Positions 44,301-59,300 of a stretch of DNA of 64,000 nt are shown in pieces (position 1 is the stretch's first letter; each line of letters opens with the position of its first letter). Under the pieces are notes generated by a model. It ran no database searches. It was not told the DNA's origin and saw nothing but the letters and a program-made list of their open reading frames with translations. Both the position numbers and the translations under genes were made by a program. Source of the DNA: Chionis minor (Eukaryota > Chordata > Aves > Charadriiformes > Chionididae); assembly GCA_013398295.1 (NCBI GenBank), contig VZSF01001097.1, positions 1 through 64,000 on the forward strand. Reading direction: 5' to 3'.

Positions 44301-47300
44301 CTTGCAAGGCTGAAATAGTGCAATGCGGTCTTTTACTGGTGACCTCAGAGCATGTTACAGTAAGGTTTGCAAAATGAACCTCACATGTGGATCTGTTGCA
44401 GTTGTAGCTCTGGCTGCATCTCTATTCCCTCTCCGGCTGTAATAGTATTACGTTTTCCTCTCAGTTCATAGGCCTTTTGATCTTTCTGTCCAAAGCTAGA
44501 TGATGGGCTTCGTTGGAAGGTGACCCCATCTTACCAGGTTTTATAGAGCACCCTCCAGTGCTTTGAGAGGGGTTTATCTTCCTTAGCATAATTCTTCGGT
44601 TTCCTATTTGTTTTCCAGTAGCCACACTGATTTTAGTCCCGTAAGTGTCCTAACAATGGGTTCATCTTCAGTGCCTGTGCTTGCAGTACCCGTCACAGGT
44701 GATGCTCTCTTTTCCTGAGGTCTGTCACGTTGTTCTCTAGCTCCTAACCCAGGGATGTCTGAGTTGCAGTTGATGCAAAGACTTGAACAAGTCATTCCTC
44801 TAGGAGCTTGTGTCTGGCACTTGGAGAATTTTCTAGGTTGGAACATGGATGCCCACAACGGAACTCGATTAAGCTGTGTTAAGCATTTCAAATCAGAGAG
44901 TCTGTCCAAGTGGTGGTGGAAGCTCATTACAGGCCTAACTATTTGTAATTGTGTGTGAGGTGGCAAAGCCAGTGTGACTGAGAACGGGGTGAACATGCAG
45001 AGAGCCTGGAGAGGCTGCAAGCTGTGGGTCACTCAGCAGTGGAGAGCGAACCCAAATGTCTGGTGGTAATGTTTTATTTCACTGTTATTAACCCATTTGT
45101 TTGTAAGGTGAAGGAAGAAAGGGAGGACTGAGTGGGCTGATGTTAGAAATGTCCTGTCGTCCCTGTTTTCATCAGAAAGGAAATGTCTTTCCCATAATCT
45201 AGGTGAGTGGAAGGCATCGTTGTACCGCTTCCCAGCAGAGCCTGTTTCCAGCCAGCCCTCACGCTGCTGTGGTTGATACACGTTCCCTCCAATTAACACA
45301 GTAAAACAACTGAACTTCTCTTTCCCACCCAGCCAACTCAGAAGTCCACTGCCCTCAATGAGACCTTTTTCAGATTTAAGGAATATTAAAACACACATGC
45401 GGAAAAAAAATAAGCCAAACCAAAAAAACCCCAAACCAAAATAACCAGCTCAACTCAGCTGCAACCTCGCTGGACTCCAGTGCTCGTAGGTTATATGTGT
45501 TCTGAAGAAAGTGTAGCTCTGGCTTTGATTCTTGGACGTCTCTCTCCTCACCCAGCCTCCTCATTTCTCTTAAGTTTTGTGTTAGTCATCATGTAATGAG
45601 AGATCTGCAGGCAGCAGTGCTCTAGGAGCAGTTTGTGGTTTTGTCTTGAATATGCCATTTTAAACAATGAAACACATAACAAAATTGCATCTGAGTTCCT
45701 TCCCAGCAGCGTTAGCCAATGCAGTAGTGATGTTTGCGTGTGTCTCGTGCTCTTTTCATAGCCGTCCCTTTGCCAGAGGAGAATGGAGAGGAGAACACAA
45801 GGCAGTTGACGGAGAGGAGGTGGTAGACTTCTTTGTTATTTTAATACCTGTGAAAGCTGGAGCACCTCTCCTGTGAAGATAAGCTGAGAGAGCTGGGGTT
45901 GTTCAGCCTGGAGAAGAGAAGGCTCTTTACTTTGAGGGTGCCAGAGCACTGGCACAGGCTGCCCAGAGAGGATGCTCAAACAGAGATCTTCAGCAGAAGC
46001 AGATTTCTAGCTTATTGTACCTTGAGTTGGGGGACCTGGTTCTGCCACCATTAGACACGTGTTTGCATCATCTGATTTTGAGATCTAGTCTTTCTGTCTG
46101 TCTCTTCCCCTCCTCCTCCGTTCTCTGGGCTCCACAGTGGGTGTCAGCAGGTGGCATTCTCCGAAGAGAAGACCGAAGGACGGCAGTACCTATAACTTTA
46201 TCTCCTTCCCTTCCTTGCAGGTGTTGTGGAAGCGTGTCTCCTGCACATGCTGAAGCGCAGGGCTGCCGGCTTCCTGCGGACTGACAAGGTGGCTGCGCTG
46301 TTCACCAAAGTTGGCAAGACGTATGCAGTAGCTGGAGACATATGCAAGAAAGTGCAGGAGCTGCAGCAGCAGGTAGAAAGCAGGTGAGGCTGAGGTCTGT
46401 CTATCAGCAAAATTCATACGGTGCGTGTGCGGCACGGAGCTATCCTCCAGTCCAGAGACTGCTTGCTAAATGCAAAGGGGTCTGTCTTGGCCACCCTTGT
46501 TAAAGCTTTCTCTCTTTAGCGTCTGTAATTATAAGGCAAATGTTTTTCTTTGATCAAGCTGACAGGTAGCAAAGGGGCAGAGGTTGGGCATTGGGTCTTT
46601 GGTGTTTTGTTTTGATTCTCAGTGTAGCAGATCGGTGCGTCCAGCCCACACAAAGCAACAGAAGTGAATAATAACTGGTGATTTCAGAGAGTGCTCACAG
46701 TCGGGGTATGGCGGACCAGTTTGGACTGTTGGTGGGAAGGGATGTGGGCGGCAAAAGGAACTGAAGAACAGACTTACTGGAAGAGCTGTTTTGGCATGCT
46801 CCTTGCCAAACCAGTAACAGAAGATTTGTGGGTATTATGGTAGAAATACTTAAGTTAATGGATACAAAGAATGATAGGAAGAAGGATGAACTCAAGAAGA
46901 GGTGGTCAGCAGTGAGAGCCTCTGTCAACTTGCTGTATGAAGGGCTTTGTTGAGAACGTGATTTTAATGTGTTGCATTGAAGTCTTCAATCATTCACAGC
47001 TCTTTAAATTAGCGCTTATATTTCTCTGTAATTTTATGGCATTTATTTTTATTAGACTTCTAATTATCAAACTTTGTTACGTAGTTTTTAACAGGTACAT
47101 ATCTATTTTTTATGTATTTTTAAATTGTCTGCCTACTGATGTAGACTGGGATTTTATTAATTTTAGTTTTTTAAATGTTGGGAAGAAGGATGCTTTCTAC
47201 AGAAAATTCTCCAGCCTTCCTCCTTGGTTAAGAGCCCACATGAGCCCTACTCTACACCAGAGACCTTCGGCTGTGTCCTCTAACGGAAAGGAGCAAATGA

Positions 47301-50300
47301 ACTTAAATTCTGTGGTTTCTCTTGGAGAAATTTTGTGTGTTTTTCAGCTATTAACAACCACAGATTTTAAGTGCTGTAGAAAGTATGGACAGCAAAGGGA
47401 CTCTATTGGGAAATGCTGCAGGGGGTGGACTCGCTTCGTTGAACATATAAAATGAGACAGAAGTGCCGTAGCAGTCTTAATTGCTCCTGAGGCTGTGGCT
47501 TAAGAAAGCCCCTGTTCGGGATGCAATTAAGCACATTTTAATTCCTCTGCTGTCAGTGGTGTCATGTGTATTTCTTGACTTGGTATTGTCACTGCACCTA
47601 TGTTGCCTTGTAGGGGTTCTGTCATGGCCTAATAGTGGACTGGGGGCTCTGTAAATGCGGAGAGGAATTACAGATCTCACTCAAAACAGCACCCAACTAA
47701 TCTATTTAATCTTTGTAATTGAACACTTCCCTGAAAGGGGACCCGAGTGCTGTGAAAGAACAGGATCATTTGAGAACATGCGTCTTCTACTGCAGGTTGT
47801 TGAAGATGTCAGGGTTTCTCTCCTCGTTAGGACAAAATTGAATCTTCTTTTTTTGCTATTTCAAGGGGAAAATTTTGTGGGAGAGAGATTAAAAGGGTTA
47901 GTCTTCCCCTGTCAGCCCTGTGCAGTGTATGGAGAGTCAAGGCAAACCTGCGGTGCTGTGCAGAAGTAGGAAGCTCTCCCGGTGCTCAGCTTTGTAGCCC
48001 ACCCTTCTGCAACTGCATTCTATTACCTGATGCAGGAGTACGGACCCATCGCAGCATGTTGTCACGTGCTGTGGCAGCGCTGGCACAGCTTCACCTCCTG
48101 CTGCGCTGTGGACACGTGGCGTAGTTGCATTATGTCCTTCAGGAGGAGAGGGCTTGGGGCAGTGCCCCACCAGTGCTGTCACGGGACACCCTGTGTGGCT
48201 GGTACCGCTGTATAAAATTGTGCATTGTGACTTGTTGCTGCATGTTAGGTGTTCAGTGTGGAGCAGTGTCGTCACCTTGGCTCATGTAACTCATGCTGCA
48301 GGCGAAGCTAGCGGGGAGGGAGGAGGAAACACAAATTCACTTTTTATCTACTTTGCTAGGCAGCAGAAAAGAGAAATGGAGAGAACAAACGCGTTTTCCT
48401 TTTTGTGGGTCACTTTTTAGAAACTGAAAAGCTCTAGGCAGCACATTCAGCCTCAAAATCAGTCTCTGGTTCCAAATCCGTTCAGGCCGTTAATTATCTC
48501 AACAGTGACAAGTGATAATTTGTGTCAGTGCCACCGAAGAAGTGAAGGGAGCATTGTTGTCAGTATGAAAACGTATTTTGGGTACCAGTACTTAATGAAT
48601 GAGAGGTGGATGCTCACTGTGGCAGGACGCCCAGCGTGGATAAGAGCACGTGCTGAGTAGGCACAAACCTGCTCCTTGGTGTGATGCACACTGCAGCTGT
48701 GCAGCACGGGAAGCGGTGCAGTGGCATGGCAGGAGGCATGGCATACTGCGGTCTGCAGGGAAAAGTACCGTCCTGCTCATGCGGCAAAACACCTTCCCAC
48801 CACGTGCCTGGGGCACAACGTGCCAGTGTCCCTCATCGGACTGGGGTCAGGTAGATTTTCTGGGCAGCAGGTAACTCCACAGGGAGGAACCACAGCTTCC
48901 CGCGTGGCTCAGAGACCACCGTGCTGAGCAGCCCCCGCATTCTTGTTGACAGCCGCGCTGGGGAAGTGATTCTGCTCCGTAGAGCCAGCTTGCCAGCTTG
49001 CCACGAAAAGGCAGCATTAAGCTCCTCGTTTCTGAGGTGGACCTGTTGCTGCGCTGGCTTACGCCGCAGGAACAAGCAGGGGGTCTTGGCTGTAAGCAAG
49101 CTCCCAGCTGGCTTTGGATGCTCATTTGCTATAGTTCTGGTTTCTCAGTTTGATGTTGCTTATCTCTTAGTTGTCTCGTTGTCGTTCTGTAGGTGGTAGA
49201 GATGGGATCTCACTGCCAAGACGCTAGCACAGGCTGTGCTATAGCTATATATGGTGCTTTACAGAGAGAATGAAAGGATGGGCCTGTGCCCAAGGATTGC
49301 CTGATGATGGTATGACGGGAGGTCCCGGGTAAAAGCTCTGCCTGTGTTATCTCAAATCCTAGTGCATGCTTCTGGTCTCAGAGGGAATATCCCGTGCTGA
49401 AATGGCTTTGTGCCTTCTTGGGGTCATGGCTAGCTTCAGCCTGAAGGGACCAGGCAAAGCTGGGAGACAAGAATCTTCTTTTACCATCCTCCCTGTGGCT
49501 TTCCCAACTAAGTGTGAAGCTTTGTTTGATAAGGAGCAAACTTTTGTTCATCAGGTGCTACTTATTTTCTGCTACACTTTGCACCTTGTTGTTTTTTCAT
49601 TCTCTTGGGGTCTATGATCTGCAGTGGATTTACAGCCTATTCCTTTCAGCCTGGTATGTGGGAGATTTGGAGGAGCTCAAATAATGGGCTTTTCCTAAAG
49701 CTCCAGAAGCAGAAAAGGTATTTTTGCTAGGTGACTACTTAACCCAGCTTGAGATTCCTAATGCAGGCCTGTTTGGGGCTTTTTTTAGAGCTTGTTTAGC
49801 ATCTCAGCATCTGTCTGTGAATTACATAATCTTTACGGATTTCTCCTATTCATAACTTGGAACTGAGGCATCCTAAATCATTAGAGCTGTAATATTGAGA
49901 AAGTCCCTGATGATGGACTGGCTAAAACTCAGCACCCCGGTGGCAGTGCGTACTAACACAGTGATGTAGACAGCTAGTACACACATCTGCGTTTGTCAGA
50001 TACGTGCTGTGTATTCCAACAGCCCTCCACGCGGTCTTTCACTGGAGAGCTTTCTGCGAGGAGGAGAAGAGTCTGAATTCTGAACTGCTTTTACTTTGTC
50101 TCCTTTTGCAGGAAAAATCAGCCAAATGGGCAGGAACCCCTCAAGAGGCAGGGATCAACCACAAGCAAAACACCTGTCCTGACACCTCAGGCCATCAAAC
50201 ACATATGGGTTCGGACAGCATTGATTGAGAAAGTGCTCGACAAGATTGTGCAGTATATTGTAGATAACTGCAGGTAAGGAAAGAATCAGAAGCGCAGGAA

Positions 50301-53300
50301 CTCGTTGGACTGATGTGTTTAGGTATCTGCAATACGGGATTTCACCAGAAGTCTTCTGCAGAATTCTGTGATGCAGACTTCTGGTAAGAAGAAAATGAGT
50401 TGCACAGGCATTTAGAAAAAATACACTTTTGTTTTGAATCATTGACAGTGTTTCAGACTTACGAAAAATGTTAATAGCCATACAGCTTTCCAGAAATTAG
50501 CTAAAAAACTGACTTATATGTTAGGTACTCAAATTCTAATGGGACCTATACCTTAGTGGAATAGAAGTGTTGTCTAATAGGTCACGAGTGCTTAATTCAC
50601 TTATGTTATTGAAAACAATCCTTTGGAACTTAGGATGTTAGGGAAAAAAATGCCCTTTGTAGATGAAAGAAGGGGAAATGAGTTTGGAACAGGAGGAGTT
50701 AACGACGTAAAACCTTAGGGTTGTGAAAACAGGTTCTTTGAATCATGTTTCGCTTTTAGAAGAGCCAAGCTTTGTGTAAAGTGACTCTTCCCTGGCAAAA
50801 CTGGAGAAGAGCATCAGTGCTTTATAGAGGTAATCCACAGGGACTCTTGGGGAGGAAAAGACAAATCCTGTCTATTCTATCGTTGTTCCTACTGTCCAGC
50901 ATTAGCTTTGGTTTCCCAAGAGGTGGTTCTTAACTCTTATCCTTCTTGCCTTCCCGTAACTGATAAAGAAGAGTTATGGGGCACACTGGGATCAGTTTTC
51001 CACAGAAGAGAAAGGCAGGAACACTAAAGCTTGAGGCAGTCCCAAAAGGTAGGTCTGTACCCACTGCTATTGCAGTTGCTCACAGTGCTGCTGTTGTAAT
51101 TCTGCACTGGGGGGACACATTCCTGGCTGTTCAAAGCCCATGGGTCTGCACAAGGAAGAGAGCTAGGACAGGGGAACTAATTTTCACAGTATTTTCCAAG
51201 TTTGCGTTACTGTTTTCCTTGTCATCAGCTTTATTTTCGTGATCTATCTTGCCACTAAAAAGAGAGAGAATTGAAGAAGGGTCTTTGTGCTGTTCAGAGA
51301 AAACTGTTGCTCTGGGATACCTAATGCCAGTTTGTTTTAAGAGCTGTGTGCAGAGGAGACAGTGGGAGACTACGTCCCAGAGATACAGTTAATGAAAGCA
51401 TTTTAGTCCAGTGTATCAATATGTCTGCTGATACATGGGTACGAGGATTTTAATTTTTTTTTTTTTTTCTACATAATTCACCTGGAGACAAGTCCAGAGA
51501 CTTTGGTCTCAATGGTTCCATTACTGTGTATTGTAGATGTTCACCTTACTGCCTTCTCCATCCATTCAAATGAGAGTTAGGATCAGGTGTGATTTTGAGA
51601 ACCTGAATTAGGGGGTAAAATGAACCACTTCATAAGGCTTGTTCTCACTCATTTTTGTCACAATACTGCTCAAATGCTCCACGGTCTGAAGGAAGAGAAG
51701 GTGGTTTAGAGTTTGAGCCCCATCTAGTGGAAGAGACAGCAGAGGATAATGACAGTTCAAGAAATGTGGGTGTTTGGATTTTTTGGCTGTGTGGTTTTAT
51801 AAGTCAGCTTTGCCTGCTGTGATGGGAAGACTTTGGGGTCATTGCAAGAGCTACTATTTGTAGTAGTTCATTGTTCTTGACAGTGTTTCAAGATTATTCC
51901 TCACAGATGGAAGAGATGTTTAAGAAAGTGTGGATCTCTTGGTCTCTGTGGAAAACTGACAAAATTGCTTGGAGAGAGTTATTGTTTGTCTCTGTATTGC
52001 ATTAGTGCCCAAAGCCCCAAATCAAATATACAGGGTAAACACATTTAGCAAAAGGCAAGCTCTCCTGCTTCTCAAGAGCTCAGTTCAAAAATAGATGAGG
52101 CAGAATGAGCATACTGAGACGGAACAGACTTGCCTGATATTACACGGCTGACCAAGGGTGGAATATGGATCCAAAGTAAGGAGTGGTGGTCATCGTGTTA
52201 AATATAGAAGTCTGGAGTGTAGGTTTATGGAGCTGGTTGTTCTAGGCTCCTTTTACGCTCCATGGAGATCTAGTCAGTGTTATTGATGTGATTTAGGAAA
52301 TGATCTCATTCTAAAGCAGATGTCTAAAGTAGACTAAATTAATTTCTCCACAGCTTTCTTACAAAATATTTTAATGATCTTTAAAAGTAGTTCAGGACAC
52401 ACCATGTTGTAAAAGCCCCCTTTACCTGCAAACCCAACATAACATTTCTTCTTTATGAGATCAGGAGATAAGCCAGCCAAGCTCCAGTAGAGTTTTTAGA
52501 GGAGATGCCTGCATTGGTGATCTCTAGGTAATCCTAGCAGCTGCTTTTCCTCTGCCTGTTAAATTCAGGAAATATATGGCGTTTGGATCCCTTTGGTCCT
52601 GTCTGACTGTTTAGATACAGAGTTTTCTTATCAGCCCATTGTGTGAGAGAGTATATTTGATAGTCACAGCAAAATTCTGTTGCTGGAATTTTTGTGTTAG
52701 AACTGTAACTAAACCCAAGCTTTGAAAATGTGTTCTGCTTCAGTGCGTGCACAGCACTCTAGATGTACAGCCCAGATCCTGTTTTCAGTCTTGGTAAAAC
52801 TCTTAAATCTTCCCTTTTATATAGGTAATTTAATTTTTCTCTTGAATTTTCTCTTGAAATGAGTGCTTGGCCTCAGTTTTTATGAAGTGTGAAGTCTGAT
52901 GTGCAATGTGACTTAGTAGTCATGCTTCCCCCTGCACACACAGTCGACTCCCGCTGGAATGCTGGGGGCCACAGCAAATGCTGAAGGAATTGTCGGGGCA
53001 ATAGCAGGGTGCCCAGCTTCTCTGCCCATATCTCTTGCTTCCTTTGGCAAACTTTCTGGTAAGCAATAACATGTTATTTTTAAAGTCAATGGACTCGAGC
53101 TACTAGGAGGCATATGTTAAGCTTTTAAAAATAACAGCCAGTTTTTAACTGGTGCCTAATCTTTTATTCCTAGTAAATATTATGAAAAAGAAGCTTTACT
53201 GGCAGATCCTGTTTATGGCCCAATACTGGCTTCTCTTCTAGGTGAGTTCGTGCAAAGTTACTTCTTATTATGACACTGTTACAAAAGGTGATTTTCATGT

Positions 53301-56300
53301 CTAGCATGTAGTTTAACTATTTATAAGAGAAGATGATGTTTTGTTGTTTACGAGACTAGTAGAGACCAGTCATCTAGGTTATTACTAATTGTTGGTTGGA
53401 TCATAGAACAGAATGAGAATGGCTTTTTACTGAATGCTTGCTAGCAGACTGTAACTACTAATGCTGCTATGGCAGGGTGTTGTGTCCTACAAGAATATAT
53501 TTATACAGCTCTAGATAATAGGACCTGATATGTTGTTATAGGTATTGTCTATATTGTGGGCTAATCCTGTAGGATCATTAAGTGATCATTAAAATTCACT
53601 TGCCTTGAGAAGGAAGTCTCACTTTCAGTACTTAGCCAGCAGGATAAGGCTAAGTATGCTCCTGAACAGACTCAGAAGATGTCTCTTTTGGGCTGTTTCT
53701 TTAGTTGGACCATGTGCTCTGGAGTACACCAAGCTAAAAACAGCAGATCACTATTGGACAGACCCCTCAGCAGATGAGCTTGTTCAGCGACACCGGATTC
53801 ATGGAGTGCATGGCCGCCAAGACTCTCCTTCAAAGCGCCCAGCCCTGGGAGTAGGTATTTACTGTGTGTAGCTATTTCTGAGTTAGGGCACAGGTTGATA
53901 ATAAAAACAAGCCCAGGAGGGAGAGGTCTGAATCTAGGAGAACCTTTCTGTAATGGAGCCTTTGTCACAGATTAGACGCCCATTTGGGCCCAGATGATCT
54001 GTATGTAGAAAAGTTTGAGATCCAGGTTTCTGTCACTTTTGACACTTGTGATCTATCTGACCACGTAGTTCAAAGAGATTATGAGCTGCCTCGGTCAGGG
54101 GTGAGCAAGAGTCCAGGTCATTTCTCTGCAAGGTCTCCTGGCTCCAGAAGAAGTTCCACTCTACAGAGATTGGTCTAAATGGAACTGTTCCTGTTTTATT
54201 GGCCTGCCGGTACAGTCATTCCTGTCCTACCTGATCTGCCTTGATTGTGTTTGTGTGTGTGCTAGATCCGGAAGCGGCATTCAAGCGGGAGCACGTCAGA
54301 AGATCGCTTTGCTGCTTCAGCAAGAGAGTATGTGGAGTCTTTGCACCAGAATTCCCGAACACACCTTTTATATGGGAAAAACAACGTCTTAGTCCAGCCA
54401 GTGAGTACACTGAGTTTTGGGCCAATACACACAGGGGCTGCCTGGCTGTGATTTGGGCAGTCAGTAGTGTAGGTAAGAGCATAACTGAGGCTTGTCGAGT
54501 ACTCGCGTGATGTCTTGTCCTCAGGACAGTGCTGCCTTCCCACTTGCCTCTATTATGCTGAGGTAGATTAAGACATGTCGAATGCTTTCACTACCTGACC
54601 AGTGTGAGCTGTGAAGGGAGCCTATAGGTAGGAACAAACATACTGAACTATGTTACATAAAGCCAGTGACCATACTATGGTTTTTCCCACCTTTCTAATA
54701 GCAGTATTTTACATATCAGTAATTTTGGTGTTGTGGTTTCCCTGGAACTTGTGGGGCATCGGAAGACTGGAACATGACAATTACAGTTGTGCACCTGAGT
54801 CACCTGGATTGTCTGTCTGTTGCTTCTGTGAACAGAAAGATGACTTGGAGGCAATTCCTGGGTATCTCTCCCTTCATCAGTCAGCAGATAGTTTGACATT
54901 AAAATGGACTCCAAATCAGCTGATGAACGGAACCCTTGGAGATTCAGAGCTGGAGAAAAGGTAGTCATTGCGTTCAGGAAAAGATCGGAAGCATTCACAG
55001 TGTTTATTTCTTGTATATTTGGCTACGTGACATAAGTGGAACAAGACTGATTTAACTGAAGGGCTTCTGAACAGTGCATGAGTTGAGGTGTCAGACACCT
55101 TGGGTTCTGTTCCTGTTTTGCCACAGATCAAGCAACTTTCCAAAAGTCCTGTAATGCACTTGGATATAAGGTCTTTTCAAAAGGAAAACAAAAGCCCACT
55201 TTTTCAAGTGTTCAGGAGAAAAGGCTCAACGCTACCCTCCATCATTGCAATTCTAGTACCTCCCTTCAGATTGTCACAAATCACTTGGCAAGCATGGCTA
55301 ATTTCAGCCTCAGAAGAGAGACCTGCAATGTCATTGTCTTACGTTAGATCAGTTATTCATGTAATTTGGCTTTCTGCTTCGACAGAAAGACAGGTAAAGT
55401 CTTGAATCAGGGAGGTATGTCTCCTCAGAGAGTGCTTGCTTCAACCCCAGAACAGTGCTCTCAAATGCTTAATCCACGCTATTCTTTTTCTAAAACTTCA
55501 CGTGTATTTTTAAATAGAACATTAATGAAGCCCTCTACCCTTGCTTTTGTTACTAAACTCTGTCGAGGTTCTTCTCAGAAGGGTCGGAGCTGTTTCCAGT
55601 GTTTAAGCTTGAGCCCCATGGATTTACATGCTGCTGCCCCACATGTGCAAGGCAGAACCGAACCCGGCTGTCCTGAAACCCAGGCACGAGACCACCATGA
55701 GGTCTGGCCCCAGAGATTTTAATCTTAGCCAGGGCATTGCTGTAACCTGGTGTGGGGCAGGGGGGGGAAGGGGAGGTAAAGAGGGAAAGGGAGATTACAA
55801 AAGGGCTGGTGCCAGATGTATCCACTGTGGAGAAGTAGTTCTTTTGCCTTTTACTTGACTATTAATTTACCTTAATTGACCCAATTTAATAAGCCGTTAT
55901 TAACTTAGGAGAATCTTTTTATTGGATGCTTGGAACCACAAGCACTCCTGAATATGGAAAAAAAATTGTTTTCTGCACTTTTTCCTTCCCTATTAGTGTT
56001 TATTGGGACTACGCATTAATAGTGCCACTCAGCCAGATCGTCTGCATTCACTGCCATCAGCAACGTAAGCATAAACCTTCTTCTCACGGGGGTGCCCCCA
56101 AAGCCCCTTTCTGCCAGGTGAATGTTAATGCTCCTAATGCTGCTGCCATTTTATATGGGGCCTGTTAGGGGTTTATTGCAAAAGGAGGCAAACCATTTTT
56201 CTTCTTCAGCTGTCTTCCCTGAAAGGCCTGGTAAGAACTCCTCTGCCTAACGCTGCTCCAGTTGTCAGTTGCTTTCTATGTTCTTTGGTTTTTCTCTGTG

Positions 56301-59300
56301 CTTTGTTTTTTCTGAGCATCTGTGCAGAGCAGCACCTGGGGGAAACTGTCAGCAGCAGGTATTAAACGTAGGAGCTTTGGCTTTATAATCATGGGCCTCC
56401 ATCCATTGACCATTACAGGAAAGGAGAGGGGGGAAAAAGCAGGTCTGTCAGCCATGTCTACAGTGGGATCGTCAACACGTAGGAAGGGAGCACGTGTAAC
56501 CAGAGCCACCCTCCGTTACCCTCTGGCCACCCAGTTCTCAGGAGCCCATTCTGCTCAGTGTAGGGAGAGGAATCTGGAATAAAACATCTCTCCACTGCTT
56601 TCCTTACCACAAGCCTGAAGTCAAAATCACACAGCAATGACAATATTTAGAAATTCTGTTTGGAATCAGATTTGAGTTACAGTTGGATTAAAGGACCTTT
56701 TGAACTAGAGCCTGTTTTAGAAGACTGTTTATGTATATTGCTTTAAAATACATAAGCAGGAGAGCCACAGGAGATTGCTTTTTCTCCCTCAATGATATCA
56801 ACGCTTCTGACTAGTTACAGACATCTGGGGATGAGTGTTAAAATCTAGAATCCTAGCTGGGAGAGGATGACAATTGCAACGTTAGTTCAGGTCCATTTCC
56901 CTCACTACAGTGAGCTTCCCTGGGACACTCTGTGCCTGTCCAGTATTTCACTGGCTGCTCAGATGCATCACCGCTCTGTTTTGTGGCAGTTCTGCAGGAA
57001 AAGGGAATTAAATGACAGACACAAAACATGACAGCCTTTGTTCTTCACTGAGAAAGCTGTTTCAGTGTCAGGTGCCAGGCATACACACACACAACATGGC
57101 TTTTGTTGTGTGACAAGATGCCAGACACTTGGTGGTCCTGCCACAGCACCTAGCTGCCAGACCAGAACTTGGGTAGCCACACTGGGGGACACATCCTGCT
57201 CTTAGAGACCCTCCCCTTTACCAAGGTGGCTCCGGGTGCCTCATTCATTCAGTTTTGGAAAAGGAAATTAAGAACATAATTCAATTATATTCTTTTGAAA
57301 ATTGTACAAGAAGTATGCTTAAAAGACTACCCAGAGCCCAAGGTGGTTTTCCTTATTTTTGCTAAATTTCTGGTGACAGTGAAGATAGATGAGAAGAATT
57401 TACAACAGGGAATGTGACTTACTAATTCTCACTGAGAATTAGCTGACAAAAGCTGACAGCCTCTGCTTATATCCACTAGGCTGGTTTTCATTCTAAATTG
57501 TGTGCCCTTTGCCAAGTTATGTCATACACCAGAGACTTAGTTTAGTTATTCCTTTATTGTTTATTATGTTAGTGTTCAGAATCACTTTAAATGTTTTTGC
57601 ATGGCATAGTTTGCTTGTATCTTGAGCTTCTTCAGGACTAAAGGACTAAGATCATCCCTAGACTGCATTGGGACTTAAGAGGTTTATTTATCTACTTAGA
57701 GATGATCGTGAATAAAATTCACTTAGAAGGTAAGAGCAAAAAACAGAGGTTCCGATGTAACAGTGTGGACTCTCCTTGTCCTCCTTTGCAGCAGAAAGCA
57801 GATGGACATTAGTCTTGGTGAGTCAGGATGGAACTCAGAGACCTCCACTGCACTTCCCCCAAGGAGGTCACCTCCTCGCATTTCTTTCCTGTCTGGAAAA
57901 TGGTCTTCTGCCTCGTGGTCAGCTGGAACCACCACTGTGGTCCCAACAGGGCAAGGTACTGCCTTTTCCGATGAGCTGCTTGTAGCAGGTAGGGCTGACC
58001 TCGATGTCTTTGTTCAGTCAGCATCCTGCTCCACTGAGTCTTGGCATTGATTTCCAGCTGCTTTATAGTAAAGTGGGAGGCAAAATTACTCCATTTAGTC
58101 CAATTTGATTCTTATACAGATAGTTTATAAAAATCGTTCATACCTTCATAGCCCATTGAGCAATGAACTGGAAACTGCTATCGTTTCAAAATATGAACCC
58201 AAATGACAGGGACTGAGACTCAAATGGATTGGGACATACTTCTTCTCAGCAGCTTGGATTATTGAAGAAGCTGGTGCCTGTCTGCCATGGATTACAAGAA
58301 AAAGCTGTGGTTTAGGTACACAGAAAAGTTGTGTTAAGTACCCCTAAACCTACTATTCTATTGTTGTTTTCTCCCCCATCTTCTGCCAACATTGAAAAGT
58401 TTAGTTTTAAGATGCCAAAGGTCTGAAGTACTTAGTTTGTTGTGCTCTGTTAGCCATTCATAGCTGAATGTATGGAATCATTTTCTCTAGGGTAAGGTAT
58501 TTCCAAAGCTTCGAAAACGGAACAGCAACAAGTCAGTGGACCTAGAGGAAATGCCAGCTGAAGACACTTCTACAGACTATGTGTTCAGAATTATCTATCC
58601 AGGACACAAGCATGATAACAGTAAGTGCCTTTGTTCTGCTTTGCTAAAAAATCCCAACCAAACAAAAAAGCCCAACCCAAACCAAAAACCTAATAAAACC
58701 TTGAAGTAATATCCTGGCAAGTAATTGATGGTCACAAACAAGCCAGGTTTTTGGGGGGGAAGAAAAACCCCTATCACAAAATTTCAGTGTGTGATAATTG
58801 TGATCAACAGGTACGGCTTACTGTAGGTTTTCATAATGCAGTGAAACTTGTTACCTTAATGGAAGTGGAGTTGAGGTGGGGAATCTTATTTATATTTACT
58901 CTGTGTTTTGCAGAGGAAGTTTTCAAAGTACTCCCCTGGGCTTGCAAACTGAGACTAAAAGTAAAAAGATTGCTTGACTAGCCAAGAGCAGTTTTGCTCC
59001 TGAAGTGAGGATATTTTTATTGGCCACGCTGCTTGCTCATAATGTTGTTATTAGAAAAAAAACCCATAAACTCAACTCTTAAAGTACCCTAAGAACTCCC
59101 TGGGCTAAGTTTTCCTGGCTTGGAAGCAAGAACTTAACAATGGATAAATAAAGGCCCTTCCAAGGAAACTAAATGAATTCCCAAGCACCAAACCACCTCA
59201 TGTCATCAGTGAATACAAATTCCTTATATGCAAGAAGGCATTTGAGGTAGTTCTCAAACAGCATGTTCAGTTTTATTCCCCTTGGCAAAGAAGCAACAAT

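Larger units (their letters stand above)
26341..46220 (+). other. SGSM2: SGSM2 intron 2 (about 19.9 kb)
   Basis: This is the largest intron. I recognise no exon or RNA gene inside. It contains a 31-bp tandem duplication at 33901-33962, two CR1 remnants (39513-39690 and 45858-45973), a possible MIR-like piece at 40520-40605, a purine/C13 tract at 42542-42599 and a triple palindromic repeat at 43206-43243. An AT-rich block at about 31250-31640 has two AATAAA motifs. Confidence 0.85.

Noticed and set aside
26341..46220. miRNA or tRNA gene in the large SGSM2 intron
   Set aside because: I looked for familiar mature miRNA sequences known near these genes in mammals and for tRNA A/B boxes, and saw none. 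A covariance-model search was not possible.
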